Of a DNA stretch of 5,608 nt, positions 1 through 5,460 are shown piece by piece. The notes beneath the pieces were generated by a model that worked only from the letters and a program-made list of their open reading frames with translations, searched no databases and was not told the DNA's origin. Source of the DNA: Planctomycetota bacterium (GTDB taxonomy: Bacteria; Planctomycetota; Planctomycetia; Isosphaerales; Isosphaeraceae); the NCBI GenBank assembly GCA_021807585.1, contig JAKBCQ010000230.1, forward strand, positions 1 to 5,608, in the 5' to 3' direction. A program made the translations under genes and the position numbers. How positions within the stretch are numbered: position 1 is the first letter of the stretch; the number at the start of each line of letters is the position of its first letter.

Positions 1-31
1 ATGTCAATCGCCGATCGCTCGGGTCAAAATA

Positions 32-934
32 TCAAAGCGCCTCGTTTGGATCGAGGCCGTAACGCTTGAGGCTCGCCGCGAGCGTCGCTCGCCCTCGTTC
101 GTCGAGAGGAGTTAGCGGCAGCCGCAGCAAGCCGTTCCCTCGCCCCAAAAGCGCCAGCGCCGCCTTGAGCGGAATCGGATTGGGGGCGATCCCGAGGAGA
201 TCACGACAAAGCGGGAAAAGCTTCGCGTGCCGCTTCCTCGCCTGATCGATCTCGCCGCGATCGAACGCGTCGATCATCGCCGCGACATCGCGCGGGATGA
301 GATTCGCGGCCACCGAAACGACCCCCTCGGCGCCGACCGCGAGCATCGGTAACGTGAGCGAATCGTCACCCGATAAGACCGTGAGATCGGTGCGACCGAT
401 AATTTCACTGACTTGATCAAGCGACCCGCTCGCCTCTTTGACCGCGATGATCCGCGCCGACCGCGACAGCCGTTCGATCGTCTCGGGCTCGACATTACGC
501 CCCGTGCGACCGGGGATGTTATACAAAACCAGCGGGATATCGACGCTTTCGGCGATTTTGGCGAAGTGCGCGTAAAGCCCTTCCTGCGTGGGGCGATTGT
601 AATACGGGGCGACGAGAAGCGCGGCGTCGGCGCCCGCCTTGGATGCGAATTTCGTCAGTCGAACCGCCTCAGCGGTCGAATTCGACCCCGTTCCCGCCAT
701 GATTTTGGCGCGCCCCGCGGATTGCTCGACGACGAGCGCGATCACACGCTCGTGCTCGTCATGTGAAAGCGTGGGGGATTCTCCCGTCGTGCCGACGGGG
801 CTAAGAGTCGGCGTTCCCTGGCCGATCTGCCAATCGACCGATTTGCGCAATGCGGCTTCGTCGATCCCGTTTTCGGTGAAAGGGGTCGCCAGCGCCGTCG
901 TGCAACCGCGAAACATTCGACCTTTCGTCGCCAT
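32..934 (-). CDS. dapA: 4-hydroxy-tetrahydrodipicolinate synthase (dihydrodipicolinate synthase)
   Basis: Cytoplasmic TIM-barrel aldolase that condenses pyruvate with L-aspartate-4-semialdehyde, the first committed step to diaminopimelate and lysine. In the 300-residue product from this start, the GTTGE loop (Thr49-Thr50) binds the pyruvate carboxylate. PYYNRP (Tyr111-Tyr112) and YNIPGRTG (Tyr138, Arg143) carry the catalytic tyrosines and the substrate-binding arginine, and Lys166 in VKEASG is the Schiff-base lysine. A second barrel motif, LSGDD, follows. All map at a constant offset onto E. coli Lys161, Tyr133 and Thr44, so the enzyme should be active. The reading frame extends upstream to a TTG at 961, but I prefer the ATG at 934 because AAGGA lies 7 bases before it and the TTG has no such site. 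MFRG, matching the start of E. coli DapA, begins six residues further in. Length is normal for the family (about 290-300). It lies 63 bases downstream of pdxJ on the same strand. Identity is very secure; the start is fairly secure. Confidence 0.97.
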   Translation of the reverse strand: MATKGRMFRGCTTALATPFTENGIDEAALRKSVDWQIGQGTPTLSPVGTTGESPTLSHDEHERVIALVVEQSAGRAKIMAGTGSNSTAEAVRLTKFASKAGADAALLVAPYYNRPTQEGLYAHFAKIAESVDIPLVLYNIPGRTGRNVEPETIERLSRSARIIAVKEASGSLDQVSEIIGRTDLTVLSGDDSLTLPMLAVGAEGVVSVAANLIPRDVAAMIDAFDRGEIDQARKRHAKLFPLCRDLLGIAPNPIPLKAALALLGRGNGLLRLPLTPLDERGRATLAASLKRYGLDPNEAL

Positions 935-941
935 CGTCACA

Positions 942-946
942 TCCTT
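942..946 (-). promoter_or_regulatory. Shine-Dalgarno site of dapA
   Basis: AAGGA on the minus strand, 7 bases before the ATG at 934. It decides the dapA start: the alternative TTG at 961 has only a T-rich stretch before it and nothing like a ribosome binding site. Confidence 0.6.
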
Positions 947-979
947 GGCTCTATCAAACAAGGAAAAACTCGCTGGAAC

Positions 980-988
980 ATCATAACA
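980..988 (-). promoter_or_regulatory. possible extended -10 element for dapA
   Basis: The minus strand reads TGTTATGAT, which fits the TGnTATAAT extended -10 pattern with one mismatch in the hexamer. Transcription would start near 974, leaving a leader of about 40 bases that contains the AAGGA ribosome site. No -35 hexamer stands at normal distance, as expected for an extended -10 promoter but also as expected by chance. It would allow dapA to be expressed independently of pdxJ. Weak; based on E. coli-type sigma-70 rules. Confidence 0.27.
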
Positions 989-997
989 ATCAGTTAA

Positions 998-1774
998 TCA
1001 AGGGAATGAACGCTCGTCCGCCGCATTCGCGGCGATCACGCCTCGAATCGGCGAGGTCGCCGCGGCGATCACGTCTTTCATCTCGCGCACCGCGCGATCC
1101 AAACCGACAAATACGGCTCGGGCCACGATCGCATGACCGATATTGAGCTCTTCCATTCCGGGAATCGCCGCGATCGGCGTCGTGTTTTTGAGAGTCAGTC
1201 CGTGCCCCGCGTGCAGTTCGATTCCCGCGGCGACGAGCTGCGCCGAGGCGCGACGCAACGCCGCGAACTCGACCTCGTTCCCCCGCGAACCCGTGGCGTT
1301 CGCGTATCGACCCGTGTGCAGCTCGACCGCGTCGACGCCGAGCGCGATCGCGGCTTCAACCTGCGCCGGATCGGGATCAATGAATAAACTTGCGATCAAA
1401 TCGTGCTCGCGACAGCGAGCGATCATCGACGCGATCCGATCGCGCAGGCCGACGACGTCGAGCCCTCCTTCGGTCGTCAACTCGGCGCGACGCTCGGGAA
1501 CGAACGTGAGTTGATCGGGGCGAACGACGACCGCCAGTTCAAAAATCTCGGGAGAAAGCGACATCTCGAGGTTCAAAATCACCCCGATCGATTCACGCAA
1601 TAAACGAAGATCGCGATCTTGTATGTGTCTGCGATCTTCGCGCAAATGAATCGTAATCCCGTCGGCGCCCGCCAGCTCGGCGACGACCGCGGCCTGCACC
1701 GGGTCGGGCTCACGCCCCCCCCGAGCTTGCCGTAACGTTGCAACGTGATCGATATTCACCCCTAGGCGAGGCAT
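998..1774 (-). CDS. pdxJ: pyridoxine 5'-phosphate synthase
   Basis: Cytoplasmic TIM-barrel enzyme of the DXP-dependent vitamin B6 route. It joins 1-deoxy-D-xylulose 5-phosphate and 3-amino-2-oxopropyl phosphate to give pyridoxine 5'-phosphate. The 258-residue product opens with the family signature [17 protein letters not shown]. It carries [16 protein letters not shown] (His43, Arg45, phosphate and substrate binding), NLEM (Glu70, the catalytic glutamate region), [15 protein letters not shown], the HAGHGL loop (His191) and NIGHAI for phosphate binding. All key residues are present. The C-terminus runs roughly 16 residues past the usual end (after MKDVIAAAT), a poorly conserved tail. The frame can start at ATG 1774, ATG 1783 or TTG 1801. 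I choose 1774 because family members begin only a few residues before LGVNIDH. No start has a good Shine-Dalgarno, so 1783 remains possible. dapA follows 63 bases downstream. Confidence 0.96.
   Translation of the reverse strand: MPRLGVNIDHVATLRQARGGREPDPVQAAVVAELAGADGITIHLREDRRHIQDRDLRLLRESIGVILNLEMSLSPEIFELAVVVRPDQLTFVPERRAELTTEGGLDVVGLRDRIASMIARCREHDLIASLFIDPDPAQVEAAIALGVDAVELHTGRYANATGSRGNEVEFAALRRASAQLVAAGIELHAGHGLTLKNTTPIAAIPGMEELNIGHAIVARAVFVGLDRAVREMKDVIAAATSPIRGVIAANAADERSFP
1605..1640. repeat. 10-base inverted repeat with overlapping 14-base palindrome inside pdxJ
   Basis: CGAAGATCGC (1605-1614) and GCGATCTTCG (1631-1640) are exact reverse complements separated by 16 bases. AAGATCGCGATCTT (1607-1620) is itself a perfect palindrome. 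The two pairings share an arm and exclude each other. They lie in the codons for the conserved [11 protein letters not shown] motif, so the similar EDRR and QDRD peptides explain part of the symmetry. Confidence 0.7.
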
Positions 1775-1801
1775 GGCCTGCATATCTCGAAGTATCGTCA
1801 A

Positions 1802-1829
1802 AAGATAAAACCCAGGGGGGGAATCACAA
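1802..1829 (-). promoter_or_regulatory. candidate pdxJ promoter
   Basis: Reading the minus strand, TTGTGA (1829-1824) and TATCTT (1807-1802) each match four of six positions of the sigma-70 consensus and are 16 bases apart. A start near 1795 would give a leader of about 20 bases before the ATG at 1774, and would exclude the TTG at 1801 as the start codon. The spacer contains a run of seven C. The match is moderate and unsupported by any other signal. Confidence 0.33.
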
Positions 1830-2012
1830 GGCTAAGCACGACACACAATATTCATGTCGAAGACCGGTGGATTGTACCAACGCCGGCAAGCCCTTGGAAG
1901 CGATTTTCGGAAAAACGACGAATTCACGCCGGATCTCCTCGTTCGATTCCAAGATAACATGAGACAAACCTCCGTGACGATCGTATTCTGATTCATCCGT
2001 CATCAAAATCAT
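1824..2012 (-). CDS. possible small hypothetical protein (62 aa)
   Basis: A minus-strand frame from ATG 2012 to TGA 1824 (alternative ATG 2003) encodes an acidic start ([12 protein letters not shown]), a charged middle ([10 protein letters not shown]) and a neutral C-terminal half ending in CVSCLAL. The composition is more protein-like than the Arg-rich chance frames nearby. However, only about half its codons end in G or C, well below the confident genes here, and GCGAGA is the only ribosome-site candidate. It shows no domain, signal peptide or membrane segment. Its stop codon overlaps the candidate pdxJ -35 box. I do not recognise it, and it may be chance or the remnant of a former gene. 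Confidence 0.2.
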   Translation of the reverse strand: MILMTDESEYDRHGGLSHVILESNEEIRREFVVFPKIASKGLPALVQSTGLRHEYCVSCLAL

Positions 2013-2087
2013 TCTCGCTTTGCTCTTGGCTCGACGATGATGTCGACGCGAACGTATCATAAAACGTGGGAAGACGTCCAAGGAAGA

Positions 2088-2197
2088 CCGAATCGACCGA
2101 CGAATCCCTCAAAGCCGCGCCGGTTCGCCGACACCATCCATGCCGAATCGACGGACGAATCCCCCAAAATCGCGCCGGCTCGCCGAAACCGCACGCC
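2088..2197. repeat. imperfect tandem duplication, 55-base period
   Basis: Two adjacent copies begin with CCGAATCGAC at 2088 and 2143. Over the first 48 bases they differ at six positions (42 of 48 identical), and the last seven bases have diverged. Shared blocks include GACGAATCCC and CGCGCCGG. The period is not a multiple of three, which argues against a protein repeat. I could not find a third copy on either side. Confidence 0.7.
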
Positions 2198-2250
2198 TTA
2201 CGCCGACCGTTCTATTCAAAGCGATGATCCGCGGTCGATCCAAACAAGTC

Positions 2251-2274
2251 GATCGCGGCGAGCCGCGGGCGATC
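2251..2274 (-). terminator. possible terminator hairpin downstream of the gspF-like gene
   Basis: Outer arms GATCGC and GCGATC enclose a GC-rich core that can form a second short stem (GCGG and CCGC around CGAG). On the minus strand the hairpin is followed by a modestly T-rich run (TTGTTTG), as a weak intrinsic terminator would be. It sits about 110 bases after the stop codon at 2385. No long T tract follows, and the local GATCG bias makes such stems easy to form by chance. Confidence 0.22.
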
Positions 2275-2384
2275 TTCTCGCGCATTCTCACGCATGCGAA
2301 TCGTGCGCCGATTAAGTTGTGCCGGCATGCCTTGATCTTGTATTCGCCGTGCGGTCGAATTTCAGGGACGTCGTTCCAATCCGA

Positions 2385-3698
2385 TCAACCTCCCGATAGA
2401 CTCGTCAACAACGACACGTAAGGAAGGAAAAGCGCCAAGATGATAAAAAGGACGAATCCCGCCATCATTACGATCACAAGCGGTTGAATCAAGCTCCCCA
2501 AATTCTTTATCATGTATTCCACTTGTTCTTCATAATCGGCCGCGAGGCGTTCGAGGCTTTCGGGCAATTTGCCCGTCTCCTCGCCCGAATGCACGATCGC
2601 GATCACGTCGTGGCCGAACCGACCCGAAAGATCGAGCGCCTCGCTCAACTCGGTTCCCTCAAATACCAAATTCCGCGCGTTCGAGACCGCCTTCCGATAA
2701 GGCTCGGTTCGCATCACGTCGGTCGCGAGATCGAGCGACGCGACGATGTCGACTCCCCCCTCGAGCAACACCGATAACGATCGCGCCATGCGTGTCGTAT
2801 CGAGCTTGCGTAATAACATTCCACAGACCGGAATGTGCAGCAATAACTCGTCGATAATCGCCTTCCCTTTGGGATTGCGATGCATCAGCCGGACGACGAA
2901 GAATCCCCCCACAAGAACCGCGGGAACGACCCACCAACCCATATCCCGCGTGAAATGACCGAACGCCAGTAATAGCTTCGTCGGCGCGGGCAACTGATCC
3001 TCGCGTCCCTTCGTCATATCAGCTAAAAATGACATAATAATAGGTAGAATTACAAACGTGAACAGCATCATCACGCCGAGCCCCGCGAGGAAGATCGTCG
3101 CGGGATAAATCAGCGCCGCGCGGGCCTGGCGGAAAAGCCGCTGTTTCGCCTCGTAATGCCGCGACAATTCGCGGAGCGTCTCGGGAACTCCGCCGCGCGT
3201 CTCGGCGACTCGAATCATACTAATAAATAGCGAATCGAATGTATCTTTTTCCCGCGCCATCGCCTCGGTCAAATCGTCGCCGCGACGAATGCCGCGGGAA
3301 ATTCGACCGATCACCGGACCCAGCGGCGATCGCGAAAATTGCTTCTCCAAGCTCGTGAGCGCCTTGCCGAAATCGACCCCGGCTTCAAGGTACGCCGCGA
3401 GTTGACGGCAAAAAACCGCTAACGCGCCCACTCCCACCCTGCCGAAGACGAGACGCTCGGCCCAACCGGGACCGTTTTCGGCGGCAGGCTCGTCGGCGAT
3501 TTTCATCTTCTTCCAATCGCCGCCCCCAGCCGATGATCGCGAACCCCCCGACGATGAACGCGATCCCGACGCAGGCGCCGGCCGCCAAGTGCTCGGACCG
3601 AGACCGCTCGTCGACCCCTCTTCATTCAACTTGCGCTCCGAATCCTTCGGCCGGGAGGATGAGGTTTTCGACGGTTTTTCGCTCGGGTCCTGGCTCAT
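2385..3698 (-). CDS. type II secretion / type IV pilus GspF-PilC family inner-membrane protein
   Basis: GspF/PilC proteins are polytopic inner-membrane platforms that couple the assembly ATPase to pseudopilin or pilin polymerisation. The 437-residue product has a hydrophilic, Ser/Gly/Pro-rich head (about 1-70). A first GspF domain (about 88-210) with VAETRGGVPETL follows, then a membrane segment at about 195-226, a second at about 253-272, a second GspF domain (about 285-405) with HSGEETGKLPESLERL, and a last segment at about 404-431. The paired domains with conserved Glu-Gly motifs and three membrane spans are the family layout. Length is slightly above the usual 400 because of the head. The ATG at 3698 is preferred over a TTG at 3740, since GGGAG lies 8 bases upstream and the TTG would overlap the divergent gene. 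No gspE, gspG or pilin gene is nearby, so whether it serves secretion, pili or DNA uptake cannot be told here. Confidence 0.93.
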   Translation of the reverse strand: MSQDPSEKPSKTSSSRPKDSERKLNEEGSTSGLGPSTWRPAPASGSRSSSGGSRSSAGGGDWKKMKIADEPAAENGPGWAERLVFGRVGVGALAVFCRQLAAYLEAGVDFGKALTSLEKQFSRSPLGPVIGRISRGIRRGDDLTEAMAREKDTFDSLFISMIRVAETRGGVPETLRELSRHYEAKQRLFRQARAALIYPATIFLAGLGVMMLFTFVILPIIMSFLADMTKGREDQLPAPTKLLLAFGHFTRDMGWWVVPAVLVGGFFVVRLMHRNPKGKAIIDELLLHIPVCGMLLRKLDTTRMARSLSVLLEGGVDIVASLDLATDVMRTEPYRKAVSNARNLVFEGTELSEALDLSGRFGHDVIAIVHSGEETGKLPESLERLAADYEEQVEYMIKNLGSLIQPLVIVMMAGFVLFIILALFLPYVSLLTSLSGG

Positions 3699-3706
3699 CC
3701 GCGAAA

Positions 3707-3711
3707 CTCCC
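3707..3711 (-). promoter_or_regulatory. Shine-Dalgarno site of the gspF-like gene
   Basis: GGGAG on the minus strand, 8 bases before ATG 3698. It supports that start over the upstream TTG at 3740 and limits the 5' region shared with the divergent plus-strand gene. Confidence 0.5.
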
Positions 3712-3763
3712 GGTACTTTGAACGAGAACCATGAAACCAATATTTCAAGACATCGAGCCCGTC

Positions 3764-4813
3764 ATGAATTATGACTTGAGTCGGATCGATATCACGAATT
3801 ATCCTCCTCGCGACCACTCACTTCAAGCCCGGCGAGGGTTCCCTCAAAGGATTATCGTTTCAGCGTATCTTTGTGCGTCGCTTTGTTGTATGCTTCTGTT
3901 CGGCGTCATTGACGTGCGATTGACCGCCGACGATCGGCGCGTCGGGCGTCGAGCCGTCGTCGTCTCCACCGATTGCGGCGCCGATTGCGACGATCAATGG
4001 GCGGTCGCGCATCTCGCATTGATGCACACGATCGATCTGAAAGCGATCGTCACATCGCACGCTCCGGGTTTGACTCCCGCGGCCGCGGCGGCGAAAACGC
4101 GCTCCGTCCTCGCGTCGCTCGATCTCAAAAAGACTCCGCGCGTGATCGAAGGCGCTTCTTCGCCCCTCTCCCGAGGCGATACCCCGCGCGATACTCCAGG
4201 GGCTCGTACGTTGATCGACGAGGCGCGGGGACGTACATCGCACGATCGATTGACCGTGGTGATGATCGGCGCCGCGACCGACGTCGCGTCGGCTCTCCTG
4301 ATCGACCCCTCGCTCGCCGAGCGGATCGAGGTCGTCGCGATGGGGTTTGAAAGCTATCCCAAAGGGACCGACCCCTGGAACGTCAAGAATGATGTCAAAG
4401 CGTGGCGGGTCGTACTCGAATCGAACGTTCGGCTCGTCGTGGGCGATTCGGAGGTCACGCGCCGCCGCTTGAAAATGAATCCCACCGAGGCGAAGAGGCG
4501 ATTGCCGCAAAACGATCCTGTTTCGTTGATGCTGATCGGCGAACTCGTTCGTCGGCTTGATGAAAACCCGGCGTTCGCCGAAAAGGAGACGGGTGAAAAA
4601 CGGACGTGGCCGATCTGGGACGAAGTAACGGTCGCTTATTTATTGGGGATGACCAAAACGAAAACGGTACCTCGACTTCGGCTTTTGGACGATCTCACTT
4701 TCGATCAAGAGCGGTCGGCGGGTACGATCGATTGGGTGACCGAGATCGATCGCGAGGCGCTTTTCGTCGATCTCGCCGATCGGATCAAAACGAACGCCGC
4801 GCAAAGACACTAG
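3764..4813 (+). CDS. exported nucleoside-hydrolase-fold protein
   Basis: Member of the inosine-uridine-preferring nucleoside hydrolase superfamily, Ca2+-dependent N-ribohydrolases that split nucleosides into base and ribose. From ATG 3764 the product has 349 residues. A signal peptide or membrane anchor (about 29-50, after a basic RRGFPQR) is followed by a possible cleavage site after RLTA, so the enzyme probably acts outside the cytoplasm. Family landmarks: the N-terminal Asp cluster STDCGADCDDQWA (Asp70, Asp74, Asp76, Asp77), MIGAATDVASALLIDPSLAERI (Thr172), NVKNDVKAWRVVLES, and PIWDEVTVAYLL (Asp286), the C-terminal metal-ligand motif. Two oddities: the usual DTDxGxDD box has Ser first and one extra residue, and Trp285 replaces the His that often precedes the last Asp. 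Substrate is therefore uncertain. An upstream ATG at 3731 would add 11 residues. I prefer 3764 because GAG lies 6 bases before it and more room is left for divergent promoters. The fold is secure, the substrate is not. Confidence 0.85.
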   Translation: MNYDLSRIDITNYPPRDHSLQARRGFPQRIIVSAYLCASLCCMLLFGVIDVRLTADDRRVGRRAVVVSTDCGADCDDQWAVAHLALMHTIDLKAIVTSHAPGLTPAAAAAKTRSVLASLDLKKTPRVIEGASSPLSRGDTPRDTPGARTLIDEARGRTSHDRLTVVMIGAATDVASALLIDPSLAERIEVVAMGFESYPKGTDPWNVKNDVKAWRVVLESNVRLVVGDSEVTRRRLKMNPTEAKRRLPQNDPVSLMLIGELVRRLDENPAFAEKETGEKRTWPIWDEVTVAYLLGMTKTKTVPRLRLLDDLTFDQERSAGTIDWVTEIDREALFVDLADRIKTNAAQRH

Positions 4814-4838
4814 TACGCGTGGAAGCGATCGCGGGGAG

Positions 4839-4853
4839 TCGACGAAACGTCGA
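4839..4853. repeat. short perfect inverted repeat
   Basis: TCGACG and CGTCGA flank an AAA loop, 26 bases after the stop of the nucleoside-hydrolase-like gene. It could form a stable 6-bp hairpin in the transcript, but no T run follows, so it is not a typical intrinsic terminator. It may slow 3' decay of the upstream message, or be chance. Confidence 0.4.
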
Positions 4854-4886
4854 GCGATTCGATCGCCGATCGTCGCCTTGAGAGCC

Positions 4887-4891
4887 GGAGG
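4887..4891 (+). promoter_or_regulatory. Shine-Dalgarno site of the five-helix membrane protein gene
   Basis: GGAGG, 9 bases before ATG 4901; the strongest ribosome binding site in the window. It fixes the start and supports that this unrecognised gene is real. Confidence 0.65.
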
Positions 4892-4900
4892 AACGAGACG

Positions 4901-5413
4901 ATGTCGGGGCCTCGGTTGATCGACATGATGGGGCTGATCGCGGGTTACGGAACCGCGGCGCTTTTGATGCGCGCGTTTTGGCCGGCCTCGGGTTTATCAA
5001 CACCGCTACATGCCGGCATGCTATTTTTCGAGTATTTTTGGCTGGGATTGGCGATGAGCGGGCCGGTGCTCGTGGGGTGGGATCGACGCGAACACCGCAA
5101 TCCGGCGGCTTTGGCGGATTCAGGCGAGCCGTCGACCGGTGGATCGCGGCGGACGAAGGCCGAGATCGCGTGGCTGATGATCGGCGCGTATTGGATCGGC
5201 CTGACGATTCTCGCGACTCCGGGGCGATTGCCGGTCGACACCCGGATCGTTTTGATCTTTCAAATTGTGATCGTCGTCTTGGCGGCGATCTTCGCTCCCG
5301 GTCGAAAACAACCCGAAGCCGACGGAACAACGTGGACCCACAAGGCCGCGGTCGGCCTGCTCGCGGCGTGGCCGCTCGCGTGGATCGATCTCGTCGCGCT
5401 CAGTCTCGAATGA
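4901..5413 (+). CDS. small polytopic membrane protein of unknown function (170 aa)
   Basis: I do not recognise this gene by function. The product has five hydrophobic segments long enough to span the membrane: about 8-26 (MMGLIAGYGTAALLMRAFW), 38-60 (FFEYFWLGLAMSGPVLVGW), 88-106 (IAWLMIGAYWIGLTILA), 115-132 (IVLIFQIVIVVLAAIFA) and 147-167 (AAVGLLAAWPLAWIDLVAL). A hydrophilic loop (about 61-87, basic and Ser/Gly-rich) lies between helices 2 and 3, and a second short loop (133-146) between 4 and 5. There is no signal-peptide cleavage site and no cysteine or histidine cluster that would mark a metal transporter. It follows the nucleoside-hydrolase gene by 87 bases and precedes the cobalamin methyltransferase by 47, so co-transcription is possible, but no functional link can be read from the sequence. 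The strong GGAGG site and GC-rich third positions make it a real gene. The pattern suggests a lineage-restricted integral membrane protein. Confidence 0.85.
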   Translation: MSGPRLIDMMGLIAGYGTAALLMRAFWPASGLSTPLHAGMLFFEYFWLGLAMSGPVLVGWDRREHRNPAALADSGEPSTGGSRRTKAEIAWLMIGAYWIGLTILATPGRLPVDTRIVLIFQIVIVVLAAIFAPGRKQPEADGTTWTHKAAVGLLAAWPLAWIDLVALSLE

Positions 5414-5431
5414 TTGATCGGGTTATCCGGA

Positions 5432-5458
5432 TTGATCAATTACATGCGAAACTATAAT
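5432..5458 (+). promoter_or_regulatory. candidate promoter with perfect TATAAT before the cobalamin methyltransferase
   Basis: TATAAT (5453-5458) is an exact sigma-70 -10 hexamer in a locally AT-rich patch. TTGATC (5432-5437) is a four-of-six -35 match, but the spacer is only 15 bases. A start about 7 bases after the hexamer would fall near 5465, inside the reading frame that begins at ATG 5461. So either the hexamer is chance or translation begins further in. Confidence 0.4.
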
Positions 5459-5460
5459 AG

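Larger units (their letters stand above)
1808..2384. other. gene-poor intergenic stretch between pdxJ and gspF-like gene
   Basis: About 580 bases with no recognisable protein or RNA gene. It is less GC-rich near 1880-2030 than the flanking genes. Reading frames exist on both strands in the right half (about 2037-2420), but their products are rich in Arg, Pro and Ser, resemble nothing I know, and overlap each other, so I treat them as chance. The stretch holds one weak candidate small gene (ending at 1824), a 55-base imperfect tandem duplication (2088-2197) and a GC-rich hairpin (2251-2274), each listed separately. Confidence 0.6.

Noticed and set aside
935..961. TTG start of dapA at 961
   Set aside because: No ribosome site precedes it, while the ATG at 934 has AAGGA at 7 bases and lies closer to the family's usual N-terminus.
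413..986. Plus-strand reading frames opposite dapA
   Set aside because: They lie wholly within a gene with all catalytic motifs intact; products are Arg-rich and unlike any family. They are antisense shadows of a GC-rich gene.
2037..2421. Plus-strand frames of about 92 codons in the intergenic stretch
   Set aside because: They overlap each other in different frames, cross a repeat whose period is not a multiple of three, and have chance-like Arg/Pro/Ser-rich composition.
3699..3740. TTG start of the gspF-like gene at 3740
   Set aside because: It would overlap the divergent gene's upstream ATG, and the ATG at 3698 has GGGAG at a good distance.
3884..3920. Lipoprotein signal in the Cys-rich hydrophobic segment of the nucleoside-hydrolase-like protein
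   Set aside because: The LCASLCC stretch lies in the hydrophobic core, and no Leu-Ala-Gly-Cys-type lipobox follows it. A RLTA cleavage site or an uncleaved anchor fits better.
3860..4510. Long minus-strand frame (216 codons) opposite the nucleoside-hydrolase-like gene
   Set aside because: Its product is dominated by Arg, Asp and Gly with no recognisable motif, while the plus strand carries clear family motifs throughout the same stretch.
4785..5330. Minus-strand frame (181 codons) opposite the membrane protein gene
   Set aside because: Arg/Ser/Pro-rich product typical of an antisense frame; the plus-strand gene has a strong ribosome site and five membrane helices.
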